This document shows positions 1 through 8,260 of a stretch of DNA of 41,724 bases, one piece after another. How positions within the stretch are numbered: position 1 is the first letter of the stretch; every line of letters starts with the position of its first letter. The notes under the pieces are model-generated. The model saw only the letters and a program-made list of their open reading frames with translations, did no database searches and had not been told where the DNA came from. This stretch comes from Flavobacteriaceae bacterium (lineage in GTDB: Bacteria > Bacteroidota > Bacteroidia > Flavobacteriales > Weeksellaceae): positions 1-41,724 of the forward strand of contig JAITMJ010000141.1 in assembly GCA_031277475.1 (NCBI GenBank), in the 5' to 3' direction. A program made the position numbers and the translations under genes.

Positions 1-141
1 ACCGAGGAAAACACAAAAATTATGAAACTACTTGGCAATTAATTACGGCAATCGTGAACATTAAGAAAGCAACCAAAAACCTCTGCTATAAAACATTTTA
101 ATTGGAAAGATGTCTATTAATTTAATGAAATAGTATCTGTT

Positions 142-732
142 TTAATTGACCTTTTCATATAACCTCTCTTTATCCGAAATCAAGATTCCGAAAAGGTGGT
201 CGGTTTCGTGCTGAAAAATTACGGCGGTAAATCCTTCCACGGTTTCGCTGTGTTTTTCGCCTGCCAAATCGAAATATTCTAATTCGATGGATTTGCTCCG
301 GTAAAAATATCCTCTGAAATCCGGAATTGACAAATCGCCTTCCGGTCCGAGATTCGTTTCTTCCGAATGCCACAAAATTACAGGATTGATGAAATATTCC
401 ACCGGTTCATCCGGTTTATCGAAACGCTGAACCAAAATAATATTCCTATTGATCCCGACTTGCGGCGCAGCAATCCCAACGCCGCCGTCCGTAGAAAGCA
501 GGGAGAGTTTCATTCGGTTGATTAAGATTTCTGTGTTTGGGTCGGTCGGGTTTGCATCTGCAGATTTCTCTAAAAGAATTTTGTGTTGTTCAGCATTTGT
601 AGTTTGCATTATCGGCAACGCCGTTTCAATATCGCCGCTATTGATGAGTTCGATTTCCGAAAGCGTATATTCCTGCCCGAAAATGGAGAAAAAAGCAAAA
701 GAAAATCCGATAAAAAGAATTTTTTTCGTCAT
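142..732 (-). CDS. Secreted peptide-deformylase-like protein, metal-ligand Cys replaced by Asp
   Basis: The 196-residue product has the three deformylase motifs: GVGIAAPQ (residues 84-91), EGDLS (131-135) and QHETDH (174-179). In peptide deformylases motif 2 is normally EGCLS and its Cys binds the catalytic metal; here residue 133 is Asp, while both His and the Glu of the HExxH motif remain. The reading frame stays open upstream, but the start at 732 is preferred because it yields a hydrophobic signal peptide ending near ...FSIFGQ; the longer frame would run into the neighbouring gene. The protein therefore probably works in the periplasm or at the surface, not on nascent chains in the cytosol. 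It lies one base after the upstream ABM-domain gene and is probably co-transcribed. Family membership is seen in the sequence; activity and substrate are unknown. Confidence 0.85.
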   Translation of the reverse strand: MTKKILFIGFSFAFFSIFGQEYTLSEIELINSGDIETALPIMQTTNAEQHKILLEKSADANPTDPNTEILINRMKLSLLSTDGGVGIAAPQVGINRNIILVQRFDKPDEPVEYFINPVILWHSEETNLGPEGDLSIPDFRGYFYRSKSIELEYFDLAGEKHSETVEGFTAVIFQHETDHLFGILISDKERLYEKVN

Positions 733-733
733 A

Positions 734-1024
734 TTAGAACATTTTAAATCCCTTGTAAACCAATGTTGTATCTTCGTGCATTCCGGCAGATTGGCTGCGA
801 AACTCCGCAAGATGTTCGGCGGAAGAATGTTTAAAAAGATGAGCCTCCGTTTCCCATAATTCCACAATAAACAGCACTCCTTTGTTATTTTTATCTTCAA
901 AAATATCATATTGCAGGCAGCCTTCTTCTTTTCGGGTGGTGTGTACGAGTTTTTTCAAAAGTTCAAGAGCGTCCGCTAAGTAATTTTCTTTGAACCGAAA
1001 AACAGCAACGACTTGTATGTTCAT
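734..1024 (-). CDS. Antibiotic biosynthesis monooxygenase (ABM) domain protein, putative quinol monooxygenase
   Basis: This 96-residue protein has the typical size and pattern of single-domain ABM proteins of the YgiN type: a VVAVFRFKENY-like first strand, a helix with ELLKKLVHTTRKEEGC, a central YDIFEDK strand, and a WETEAHLFKHSSAEHLAEF helix. Members are dimeric ferredoxin-like folds that act on quinols or other aromatic substrates, or that serve as haem-degrading enzymes; the sequence does not tell which applies here. It precedes the deformylase-like gene by one base on the same strand, so the two probably form an operon. It has no signal peptide, so it is cytoplasmic. Confidence 0.8.
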   Translation of the reverse strand: MNIQVVAVFRFKENYLADALELLKKLVHTTRKEEGCLQYDIFEDKNNKGVLFIVELWETEAHLFKHSSAEHLAEFRSQSAGMHEDTTLVYKGFKMF

Positions 1025-1061
1025 GTTTAAATAAAAATTTTTTACAAATTTAATTTTTTTT

Positions 1062-1108
1062 CGAGATACGAAATCCGCGTTACGAGATTCGAGGTTCGGG
1101 TTACGAGG
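1062..1108. repeat. Short-word degenerate repeat (TTACGAG/TTCGAG type)
   Basis: Units such as CGAGATACGAAAT, TTACGAGATTCGAGG and GGTTACGAGG follow one another. A rearranged version of the same words lies just after the next gene at 2312-2349, so the reductase gene is flanked by the two copies. The remaining sequence up to 1209 shows nothing recognisable. Confidence 0.6.
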
Positions 1109-1209
1109 AACAGAATTATCATTTTAGTTATTGAATCTCAAAGCCCTCGGTTATCGTCTATGCATAAAAGTATGGATTGTCTCATTTTCCAAAATTCCCC
1201 TATATTTCG

Positions 1210-1217
1210 TATCTTTG
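1210..1217 (+). promoter_or_regulatory. Bacteroidetes-type -7 element for the reductase gene
   Basis: TATCTTTG matches the Bacteroidetes -7 consensus TAnnTTTG and lies about 39 bases upstream of the ATG at 1256. No convincing -33 TTTG is seen at the usual distance, so this is a partial match. Confidence 0.5.
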
Positions 1218-1255
1218 CAACGGAAAAATTTATTCTAAAAGTCTAAATTAAAATA

Positions 1256-2308
1256 ATGATTACCACCGATTTACTGATTATCGGAGCCGGACCGACAGGA
1301 CTTTTCACCGTTTTTGAAGCCGGACTTCTGAAAATAAAATGCCACATCATTGACGCGCTTCATCAGCCGGGCGGACAACTCACCGAACTTTACCCCAAAA
1401 AACCAATTTTCGATATTCCGGGATATCCCAGAATCAACGCCGGAGAATTGGTGGACAATTTGATGGAACAAATCAAACAGTTTCAACCCGGATTTACACT
1501 CGGAGAAACTGCGGTTTCTTTAAATAAAATTGATGACGAATGGTTTGAAGTCATCACCAACAAAGGAACGGTTCATCGGGCAAAAGCCGTTGCAATCGCC
1601 AGCGGATTGGGGACTTTCGAGCCGAGAAAACCCGAACTGGAAAACCTCGCCGAATACGAAGACCGCGGCGTGGAATATTTTGTGAAAGAACCCGAACGTT
1701 TTCGCGGAAAAAAAATCGTGATTGCCGGCGGCGGAGATTCTGCTTTGGATTGGACGATTTTCCTTGCAGACATCGCCAAAGAAGTAACTTTGGTGCATCG
1801 CAGAAACGAATTTCGCGGTGCTTTGGATTCCGTAGAAAAAATTCAGGAATTGAAAAATCAAGGAAAAATAAAACTGATAACGCCGGCGGAAATCATCGCG
1901 CTGAAAGGCGAAGGAAAAATTGAAGCCCTGACCATTGACAAAAACGGGGAGATTTTCGACTTGGAAACCGATTATTTTATTCCGCTTTTCGGGCTCACGC
2001 CAAAACTCGGCGAAATTGCAAATTGGGGTTTGGAAATTGAAAAAAACGCCATCAAAGTGAACAATGCTTTGGACTATCAAACCAATATTGAAGGGGTTTA
2101 TGCCATTGGCGACATCAATATTTATCCCGGGAAATTGAAACTGATTTTGTGCGGCTTTCACGAGGCGACTTTAATGTGCCAAAGCGTTTATCAAAGATTG
2201 AATCCCGGGAAAAAATACGTTCTGAAATACACGACCGTGAGCGGTATTGACGGTTTTGACGGCAGCCGAAAAGAAGCCGAAAAAGCAGTGGTGAAAAAGA
2301 TAGAGTGA
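1256..2308 (+). CDS. fnr: Ferredoxin/flavodoxin--NADP+ reductase, TrxB-like type
   Basis: The 350-residue flavoprotein has an N-terminal FAD-binding GAGPTG (residues 10-15), a second dinucleotide site IAGGGDSALDW (about 157-167) for NADPH, and a C-terminal FAD segment GVYAIGDI. It resembles thioredoxin reductase but lacks the redox-active CxxC, which marks the thioredoxin-reductase-like ferredoxin-NADP+ reductases of Bacillus and Bacteroidetes. These are dimeric cytoplasmic enzymes exchanging electrons between NADPH and ferredoxin or flavodoxin. A [2Fe-2S] ferredoxin gene lies downstream on the same strand (4090-4422) and is a plausible partner, although a secreted LRR protein gene and repeats intervene. 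The ATG is preceded by a TATCTTTG promoter element. Confidence 0.9.
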   Translation: MITTDLLIIGAGPTGLFTVFEAGLLKIKCHIIDALHQPGGQLTELYPKKPIFDIPGYPRINAGELVDNLMEQIKQFQPGFTLGETAVSLNKIDDEWFEVITNKGTVHRAKAVAIASGLGTFEPRKPELENLAEYEDRGVEYFVKEPERFRGKKIVIAGGGDSALDWTIFLADIAKEVTLVHRRNEFRGALDSVEKIQELKNQGKIKLITPAEIIALKGEGKIEALTIDKNGEIFDLETDYFIPLFGLTPKLGEIANWGLEIEKNAIKVNNALDYQTNIEGVYAIGDINIYPGKLKLILCGFHEATLMCQSVYQRLNPGKKYVLKYTTVSGIDGFDGSRKEAEKAVVKKIE

Positions 2309-2400
2309 GTTTTACGAGTTGCGAGGTTCGAGATACGAAATGCGGGATATAAAACTAATTGATTTTGAATTAATTGACCTATCCCTTTTACAAATATTAT
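2309..2400. repeat. Second copy of the TTACGAG short-word repeat, then non-coding spacer
   Basis: From 2312 to 2349 the words TTACGAG, GCGAGGTTCGAG and ATACGAAAT from the region before the reductase gene recur in altered order. The rest of the spacer holds no gene that I can support. Confidence 0.55.
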
Positions 2401-2818
2401 AGTCGTTTTGTGTTTTTTGCAATTCATCAAAGATGAATCTTTGCGAAACTTAAGAATAATAAAAAATTAAAAAACCTTTTGTGTGCTTAGTGTAAAAAAA
2501 ATGTTTAGAACGCAACGAACACAATGATTTATAACAATGAAAAAGTTTTTTTTAGTTTCACAAAGGCAAATCAATGATTTTTCAATAAGGACGAAAAGAA
2601 AAAAGAAAATATTAATAGTCGCTTTGAGTTTTTTGCAATTCATCAAAGATGAATCTTTGCGAAACTTAAAAAGGATAAAAAATTAAAAAACCTTTTGCGT
2701 GCTTTGTATTAAAAAAATATTTAAAAACGCAACGAGCGCAAAGATTTATAACAATGAAAAAGTTTTTTTTAGTTTCACAAAGGCAAATCAATGATTTTTC
2801 AATAAGGACGAAAAGAAA
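2401..2818. repeat. Tandem direct repeat, two units of about 216 bp
   Basis: Unit 1 spans 2401-2616 and unit 2 2617-2818. Matching anchors include the segment around ATTCATCAAAGATGAAT (itself an inverted repeat, ATTCATC-AAA-GATGAAT), the AAAAAACCTTTTG block, ACAATGAAAAAG and TTCAATAAGGACG, all repeated with a period of 216-217 bases. The units differ by scattered substitutions and small indels. No open frame of interest lies in them. They include words such as GCAACGAGCGCAAAG and TTTCACAAAGGC that resemble dispersed flavobacterial repeats. Confidence 0.9.
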
Positions 2819-2876
2819 GTTGGGAGTAATATCTATCAATGAATTAATTAAAAATAAAAACATAAAAACATAAAAA

Positions 2877-3803
2877 ATGAAAAAAATAATATTGCTGGCA
2901 AGCATTCTACAAATTGCATCGGGATTTTACGCTCAAAACATAAAATTTAAAGATCCGAATTTTAAAAAAGCATTGATTTCCGCAGGTATTGACACGAATA
3001 ATGATAATAAAATTTCTCGAAAAGAAGCGGCGGCAGTTGCGGATTTGGACGTGTCCGGCAAAAATATTTCATCTTTGCAAGGCATTAAATATTTTACAAA
3101 TTTGAAAAACTTGGATTGCAGTTGCAACCCGCTTAAAACGCTGGATATTTCCGAAAATATTTATTTAAAAGAATTGAGATGCAGCCAAAATCAACTTGAA
3201 TCGTTAGACGTTTCCAAAAATATTTATTTGATGATTTTATTCTGTTGGGACAATCAACTTTCCGCGCTGGATGTTTCCAAAAACGTCAATTTGCAATTTC
3301 TGTATTGCGAGCGCAACAAACTTAAAACTTTGGATGTTTCCAACAATACGAATTTGACAAATTTGGATTGTGCTTTCAATCAACTTTCGACTTTGGACGT
3401 TTCCGACAACGAGAATTTAAGAGGTTTTAATTGCGATGCCAACAGACTTTCAACGCTGGATGTTTCCAATAATTTTCAATTGGAAAGTTTAAACTGCTCC
3501 TCCAATCAATTTTCAACTTTGAACGTTTCAAACAATGTCGGTTTAAAAAGTTTGAACGTTTGCGAGAATCAACTTTTCGCGTTGGATGTTTCTAAAAACA
3601 CCAAATTAGAATACTTGGAGTGTACTGATAATCAATTAATTTCATTAAATGTAAAAAACGGAATTAATGAAGCCTACGACTTCACGGGAAATCCCAACCT
3701 CACTTTTATTTGCTGCGATGAAACCGAATTGCAAGAATTAAAAAACGATGTAACCAAAAATTCCATCGGAAATAATCCCACAATTACCTCCGATTGTAAT
3801 TGA
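2877..3803 (+). CDS. Secreted leucine-rich repeat protein with an EF-hand-like loop
   Basis: The 308-residue product starts with a signal peptide (MKKIILLASILQ...GFYAQ). Residues about 35-55 carry an EF-hand-like calcium loop (DTNNDNKISRKE). From about residue 65 there are some ten repeats of 20-21 residues with the pattern LxxLxCxxNxLxxLDVSxN, the Cys-containing LRR type common in flavobacterial surface proteins. The protein ends soon after a final cap containing CC and C, with no visible C-terminal type IX secretion signal, so it may be periplasmic, anchored otherwise, or truncated relative to relatives that carry such a domain. It sits between the reductase and ferredoxin genes, after a tandem repeat. 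Its partner is unknown; LRRs usually bind proteins or glycans. Confidence 0.85.
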   Translation: MKKIILLASILQIASGFYAQNIKFKDPNFKKALISAGIDTNNDNKISRKEAAAVADLDVSGKNISSLQGIKYFTNLKNLDCSCNPLKTLDISENIYLKELRCSQNQLESLDVSKNIYLMILFCWDNQLSALDVSKNVNLQFLYCERNKLKTLDVSNNTNLTNLDCAFNQLSTLDVSDNENLRGFNCDANRLSTLDVSNNFQLESLNCSSNQFSTLNVSNNVGLKSLNVCENQLFALDVSKNTKLEYLECTDNQLISLNVKNGINEAYDFTGNPNLTFICCDETELQELKNDVTKNSIGNNPTITSDCN

Positions 3804-4089
3804 AAAAACTAAAATCTAAAAGTTTAAAAACTAAAAAAACCTTAAACCTTAAACAAATAAATCAAAAAGAGAAACCATTAAGACATTAAGAATATTAAGG
3901 AAAAAACTTAATGAAACTTCACTTCTTAATGGTAAAAAAGACAACCTTCAAAAATAAAAACTAAAATCTAAAAGTTTAAAAACTAAAAAAACCTTAAACT
4001 TTGAACTTTAAACTTTTGTCACACTGAGCACAAACGTAAGTTTGCGAACGCAGTTCATAGAAGTGTTAAGCCTTAAACAAAAAAAAACA
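3804..4089. repeat. Spacer built from short repeats, including a composite element
   Basis: A block reading AAACTAAAATCTAAAAG followed by TTTAAAAACTAAAAAAACC begins near 3807 and recurs near 3958. From 3996 to 4029 there is a composite element, AAACTTTGAACTTT followed by a TTTTGTCACACTGAGC end, continuing to GAAGTGTTAA near 4070. The same composite (with minor changes) occurs inside the glycosyltransferase gene at 8913-8947. A further variant insert here contains the small inverted repeat CAAACGTAAGTTTG. No gene is seen. Confidence 0.75.
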
Positions 4090-4422
4090 ATGACAGACAT
4101 TAATATAAAAATAATCGATCGAAAAGGAGTGCTTCACGAAATTGTGGCACCGACTGATATGTCTATGAATTTAATGGAAGTGATTCGCTCCTACGAATTG
4201 GCGGAGGAAGGAAGCATCGGCGTTTGCGGTGGAATGGCGATGTGCGCTTCTTGTCAGGTTTATATTTTGGAAGACACTAAAAATCTCTCCGAAATGCAAG
4301 ACGAAGAACGCGCAATGTTGGGCGAAGCCTTTCACGTCAAAGAAAATTCGCGGTTGGGTTGCCAGATTTTCATCACCGAAAAACTCGAAGGTTTGAAAGT
4401 GGAATTGGCACCGTATCCGTAA
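4090..4422 (+). CDS. [2Fe-2S] ferredoxin, adrenodoxin-like
   Basis: The 110-residue protein has the four cluster ligands C46, C52, C55 and C91 in the arrangement CX5CX2C...C, as in adrenodoxin/Isc-type and related bacterial ferredoxins. The frame is open further upstream to 4042, but that extension is encoded by repeat sequence; the ATG at 4090 gives the usual family length. It is a cytoplasmic electron carrier, and the ferredoxin-NADP+ reductase two genes upstream on the same strand is an obvious candidate donor (inference from proximity). A strong terminator follows immediately. Confidence 0.9.
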   Translation: MTDINIKIIDRKGVLHEIVAPTDMSMNLMEVIRSYELAEEGSIGVCGGMAMCASCQVYILEDTKNLSEMQDEERAMLGEAFHVKENSRLGCQIFITEKLEGLKVELAPYP

Positions 4423-4452
4423 CAAAAAAACTCCGAAATTTCGGAGTTTTTG
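4423..4452. terminator. Bidirectional intrinsic terminator
   Basis: The perfect inverted repeat ACTCCGAAATTTCGGAGT (4430-4447) is preceded by a run of A and followed by a run of T, so it can end the ferredoxin transcript on the plus strand and the 4461-4763 gene on the minus strand. Confidence 0.9.
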
Positions 4453-4460
4453 ATTGATTC

Positions 4461-4763
4461 TTATTGGTGAAATGTGGTTTGTGGTTTTTTGCGTCTTATA
4501 TTTTGTATATCATTGGTGTGCACTAACCGTTTTTTTTCTTTAAAATAATATTCTTCCATTCGCAAAATAAGCGCTTCAACTTCTTTTTTTGCTTCATCAT
4601 AATCTTTAAATTCTACTTCAATCGGCTCTAAATCATCGGTTAAAATCAGTTTCACAATATTGGTTGCACCACGTGAAGAATGGTTGCTGAGTTTAATCGC
4701 CACGATTTTGTCCAATCGAATATAGGTATCTCCTATCTTGTGAATCACAGAATATTCTTGCAT
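4461..4763 (-). CDS. Conserved-looking hypothetical protein, 100 residues
   Basis: I do not recognise this protein. It has an N-terminal part of alternating strands (VIHKIGDTYIRLDKIVAIKLSN), then an acidic strand (LTDDLEPIEVEFKDY) and a helix (EAKKEVEALILRMEEYYFKEKKR), ending in a basic tail. It has no signal peptide or membrane segment. Good codon structure, a start at 4763 and a terminator directly after the stop support it being a real, single-gene unit. The pattern would suit a small beta-rich cytoplasmic protein with a C-terminal helix, but no function can be assigned. Confidence 0.6.
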   Translation of the reverse strand: MQEYSVIHKIGDTYIRLDKIVAIKLSNHSSRGATNIVKLILTDDLEPIEVEFKDYDEAKKEVEALILRMEEYYFKEKKRLVHTNDIQNIRRKKPQTTFHQ

Positions 4764-5092
4764 CCTATTTAAACTAAAAATTATTTTGTAAATCTACAAA
4801 AAATACAATTATTACATATTAAATGTAATATATTATTAATATTGTATTTAATTTTATTGACATAGATTAATATTATAAATAAGTCTATAAAGTGTTTTTT
4901 AGAAAAAACAGGTGTTTTATTTTTATTTAAGAATCGTAATAATTCGTCATTGAAAATATTGTGATTAACCTCAAAATTCAAGCAACGTACTAAAATTTTA
5001 AAATCAAAATTTACTATATTTGAGGCTAATTGTTGTTTGAATAAAAGAAATTAGAAATCAGAAATCAGGAAAAATATTAAAATCGGATTGCC
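4764..5092. other. AT-rich intergenic region with a promoter-like element
   Basis: Over 320 bases with very high A+T. A minus-strand open frame at 4781-4981 looks like a by-product of base composition. TATATTTG at 5016-5023 matches the TAnnTTTG -7 element and lies about 70 bases before the glycosyltransferase start. From 5046 to 5069 the short words AGAAATTAGAAATCAGAAATCAGG form a micro-repeat. Confidence 0.5.
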
Positions 5093-5968
5093 GTGAAACC
5101 TGAAATTACCATTTTTACACCAACTTACAACCGAGCGTATCTTCTTCCGAATCTTTACAAAAGTTTGGTAAATCAAACCGATAAAAATTTTGAATGGATT
5201 GTGGTGGACGATGGATCCGAAGACGAAACGGAAAGTTTGATTTTAAAATTTCAATCGGAAAACAGGATTCCGATTAAATATTTTAAGCAAGAAAATAAAG
5301 GCAAACACAAAGCGCAGAATTTTGGGGTTCAATTTGCAGACTCCGATTATTTTCTGTGTATTGACAGCGATGACTTTCTTAGCGAAAATTGTGTTGAACA
5401 TTGCAAAAAAGTGATCTCCGAAATTAATGATCAAAAAGAATACGCAGGGTTCACATTCATTCATGCTACTATTCCGAAAGAAAAAAATACCAAAGATTTA
5501 AAAAAATCCGAAAGTTCGATACCTAAAAAATATTCATCAGATGCCACTTCTGAATTAATTTTTTGCTATAGAACAGAAATTGTTAAAAAATTTCCCTACC
5601 CCGAATTTGAAGGTGAAAAATTTATACAGGAATCTATTGTTTACAACAGAATTAGAAAACATCAATACAAAATTTTGTCCACAAATCTCGTTTTGGCTTT
5701 CGGAGACTATTGGGAAGACGGACTCTCCTTCCAACTTTACAATCTAATGTTGAAAAACCCGAGAGGCGCAATGCTAAGACTGAAAGAGAGAATGGAGGAA
5801 CCTCAACAATCGAGAGTGCAAAGAAAAAAATACGCAGAAATGTATTGGGACATTGCACTGAAATCCAAACACATTTCGTGGAAAGAAAAACTTTCCGGCT
5901 TATCGTTCTATTGGACGTTGAAAGTATTGACGAGAAAATTTTTCAAAAAAATATTTTCGAATTTTTAA
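5093..5968 (+). CDS. Family 2 glycosyltransferase (GT-A fold)
   Basis: This 291-residue cytoplasmic or membrane-associated transferase has the GT2 signature: an N-terminal TIFTPTYNRAYLLP segment, VVDDGS at about 37-42 and the metal/nucleotide-sugar DSDD motif at 91-94. The start appears to be GTG at 5093, giving MKPEITIFTP, which aligns with the usual beginning of the fold. The C-terminal part contains a YRTEIV...EGEKFIQESIVYNR segment typical of capsule or O-antigen glycosyltransferases and a basic end (LTRKFFKKIF) that may contact the membrane. It stands alone, without a sugar cluster around it, so donor and acceptor are unknown. Confidence 0.85.
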   Translation: MKPEITIFTPTYNRAYLLPNLYKSLVNQTDKNFEWIVVDDGSEDETESLILKFQSENRIPIKYFKQENKGKHKAQNFGVQFADSDYFLCIDSDDFLSENCVEHCKKVISEINDQKEYAGFTFIHATIPKEKNTKDLKKSESSIPKKYSSDATSELIFCYRTEIVKKFPYPEFEGEKFIQESIVYNRIRKHQYKILSTNLVLAFGDYWEDGLSFQLYNLMLKNPRGAMLRLKERMEEPQQSRVQRKKYAEMYWDIALKSKHISWKEKLSGLSFYWTLKVLTRKFFKKIFSNF

Positions 5969-6056
5969 AATTGAACGCATCGGCACCAATTAGAAAATTT
6001 TATTAAATTTGAATTCGTTTACGATGATAACAAAAAATCTATTAAATCAAAACGAT

Positions 6057-6527
6057 ATGAGAAAAAAGATTTCTATTTCCGCATTGGTTTTTACTTTATT
6101 TTTAGGAATGAATTCATGTGAGAAAAAACCGTCTGATACAGATGTGCAAACAAAAGCAACCACCGTGATTAAAAATTTTCCCGATGCTTCAGTTGAAGTA
6201 ATGGAAGGAACTGCACATCTCAGCGGAACTTTTTCGGATTCGGCTTCTAAAGATTCGGCGATTGCGGCTCTGAAAACCGTTGAAGGCGTAAAAGATGTGA
6301 TGGATATGACTGAAGTGGTTTCGGCAGAAACGGTTTCGGCGGTAAATCCTGAAATTCTTCAAAAAGCAACCGATGCGCTTAAAAATTTTCCATCCGTAAA
6401 AATTGAAGACATAAACGGTGAACTTACTTTAACCGGCGATGTTTCCCAAATTCAATCAAAAAAAATAAAAGAAATTCTCGATGCTTTGAAAATAGGGAAA
6501 TATAATAACAATTTGGTTGTGGAATAG
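6057..6527 (+). CDS. BON-domain lipoprotein
   Basis: The preferred start at 6057 gives a 156-residue protein with a lipoprotein signal peptide (MRKKISISALVFTLFLGMNSC, with the lipobox Cys followed by EKK). Two BON-like segments follow: one around TTVIKNFPDASVEVMEGTAHLSGTFSDSASKDSAIAAL-type spacing with 'VEGVKDV', and one around ATDALKNFPSVKIEDINGELTLTGDV. BON domains are small periplasmic or outer-membrane folds, as in OsmY, thought to bind phospholipid or stabilise the envelope under stress. The frame is open to 6009, but that start would spoil the signal peptide. It is a single gene on the plus strand. Confidence 0.8.
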   Translation: MRKKISISALVFTLFLGMNSCEKKPSDTDVQTKATTVIKNFPDASVEVMEGTAHLSGTFSDSASKDSAIAALKTVEGVKDVMDMTEVVSAETVSAVNPEILQKATDALKNFPSVKIEDINGELTLTGDVSQIQSKKIKEILDALKIGKYNNNLVVE

Positions 6528-6590
6528 AAGTTGGGTTTTTTCGGGAGGTATAAATTTAAAGTTTATCCAATGCGGGAAGTGAACTATATT

Positions 6591-8213
6591 TCAATACACT
6601 TTTTCGCCGTCAATCCACGTTTGTAAAACTTTGATTTCCAATATTTTATCTTCCGAAGTTTGCATTAAATCTTGATCGAGAACGATAAAATCCGCCGATT
6701 TTCCTTTTTCCAAACTGCCTTTTTCATTTTCGTCGAAACTCGCTTTTGCCGCCCAAATCGTCATTCCGCGAAGTGCTTGCTCGCGCGTCAAAGCATTTTC
6801 GGTTTGAAATCCGTGCTCGGGAAAATGCGCCGCATCTTTTCTAAAAACCGCCGCATAAAACGTTTTTATCGGATTGATTTCTTCCACCGGAAAATCCGTC
6901 CCGAGCGGAAACCAGCCGTTTTGTTTCAACAAATCTCGATAAGCGTAAGCATATTTCAAACGTTCTTTTCCGAGCCGAGATTCTGCCCAATACATATCGG
7001 AAGTAGCGTGTGTAGGCTGAACGGAAGGAATTATTGAAAATTTTCCGAACTTATCAAAATCATTTTTATTTAAAACTTGAGCGTGTTCTATGCGCCATCT
7101 TCTGTCGTTTTTTCCTTTTAAAACTTCGGCATACAAATCCAAAATTTTGCGGTTTGCAGAATCTCCAATCGCGTGCGTACACATTTGAAGATTGCTTTTA
7201 ATAAGGCGATTCGAGAGATTTTTCAAAAAATTTTCATCGCGCAAAAGAAAACCTTTCCAATCTTTTTTATCCGAATAATCCTGCAAAAGACAAGCACCGC
7301 GCGAACCCAAAGCACCGTCTGACAAAACTTTGTAACCTCCGAAAGTGATTTTTCCGTGGGTAAATCTGCCTTTAGAAATCCAACTTTCGTAAGATTCGGG
7401 TTCATCATTCAAAAGCGCAAAGATTTTGATTTTCAATAGGTTTCGGTTTTGAGAATCTTCCAAAATCGAAAACATTTCTTCAGAAATTCCACATTCGTGA
7501 AGCGATGTCAAACCATAAGACAAACATTCTTTTTGAGTTTCATTAATGAAATCTATCGCCTGATTTTCACTGATTTTCGGAAGAATTTTTTCCACCAAAT
7601 CCATCGCATTATCTAATAAAATTCCGGTAAGTTTTCCGTTTTTGATTTCAATTTCGCCGCCGGAAATTTTTGTGTTTTCTGAAATTCCCGCCAAATCCAA
7701 CGCTTTCTGATTGGCGATAGCCGCGTGTCCGTCAATTCTTTTTAAATAAACCGGACGATTCGGAAACCTGCGATCCAATTCCGTTTTGTTCGGAAATTCC
7801 TTGATTTCCCAATCGTTTTGATCCCAACTTCTTCCGTAGAGCCATTCAAAAGGTGCGGTTTTAGAATAGTTTTCGAGTTTTTCCAAAATTTCCGCCCACG
7901 ATTTTGTTCCCCACAATTCCAATTTCCATCGGTCTAATGCAAAACCCGTAAAATGGCAATGCGCATCAATGAAACCCGGGTAAACAAATTTTCCTTCCAG
8001 ATTTTGAATATTTTGCGAAGTATATTTTTTCAGGATTTTTTCATCGCTTCCGATTTCCACGATTTTTCCGCCGGAAATCGCCATCGCTTCGGCTGTGGAA
8101 AAACGTTTATCCACAGTATAAATTTTCGCATGGTGAAAAATAAAATCCACGTTTTGCTGAGCCGCAAAAAACACGAATTGTAAAAAAATAAAAGGGTAAA
8201 TCAGAATTTTCAT
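6591..8213 (-). CDS. Secreted amidohydrolase, YtcJ/metal-dependent hydrolase family
   Basis: The 540-residue protein begins with a signal peptide (MKILIYPFIFLQFVFFAAQQ) and then a complete amidohydrolase 3 domain: the metal-binding H85-C-H87 in GFIDAHCHF, further conserved His in RIDGHAAI, LHECG, CTHAIGD and RIEHAQ, and the late Asp in GTDFPVEEINP. This arrangement is that of YtcJ-like enzymes and N-substituted formamide deformylases, which hydrolyse amide bonds; the substrate cannot be read. The C-terminus returns to the small beta domain (EKGKSADFIVLDQDLM). Length is normal for the family. Probably periplasmic or lipid-associated. Confidence 0.88.
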   Translation of the reverse strand: MKILIYPFIFLQFVFFAAQQNVDFIFHHAKIYTVDKRFSTAEAMAISGGKIVEIGSDEKILKKYTSQNIQNLEGKFVYPGFIDAHCHFTGFALDRWKLELWGTKSWAEILEKLENYSKTAPFEWLYGRSWDQNDWEIKEFPNKTELDRRFPNRPVYLKRIDGHAAIANQKALDLAGISENTKISGGEIEIKNGKLTGILLDNAMDLVEKILPKISENQAIDFINETQKECLSYGLTSLHECGISEEMFSILEDSQNRNLLKIKIFALLNDEPESYESWISKGRFTHGKITFGGYKVLSDGALGSRGACLLQDYSDKKDWKGFLLRDENFLKNLSNRLIKSNLQMCTHAIGDSANRKILDLYAEVLKGKNDRRWRIEHAQVLNKNDFDKFGKFSIIPSVQPTHATSDMYWAESRLGKERLKYAYAYRDLLKQNGWFPLGTDFPVEEINPIKTFYAAVFRKDAAHFPEHGFQTENALTREQALRGMTIWAAKASFDENEKGSLEKGKSADFIVLDQDLMQTSEDKILEIKVLQTWIDGEKVY

Positions 8214-8260
8214 ACTGTAAATTCAAGGTTCAAAGTTCAAAGTTTAGGGTTTTCAAATTC

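Noticed and set aside
1-141. Left end of the window
   Set aside because: No gene, repeat or clear regulatory site was seen in these 141 bases.
4781-4981. 66-codon minus-strand open frame in the AT-rich spacer
   Set aside because: Its composition is extreme, the residues are mostly I, N, F and K with no family pattern, and no promoter or partner fits; it is most likely chance in AT-rich DNA.
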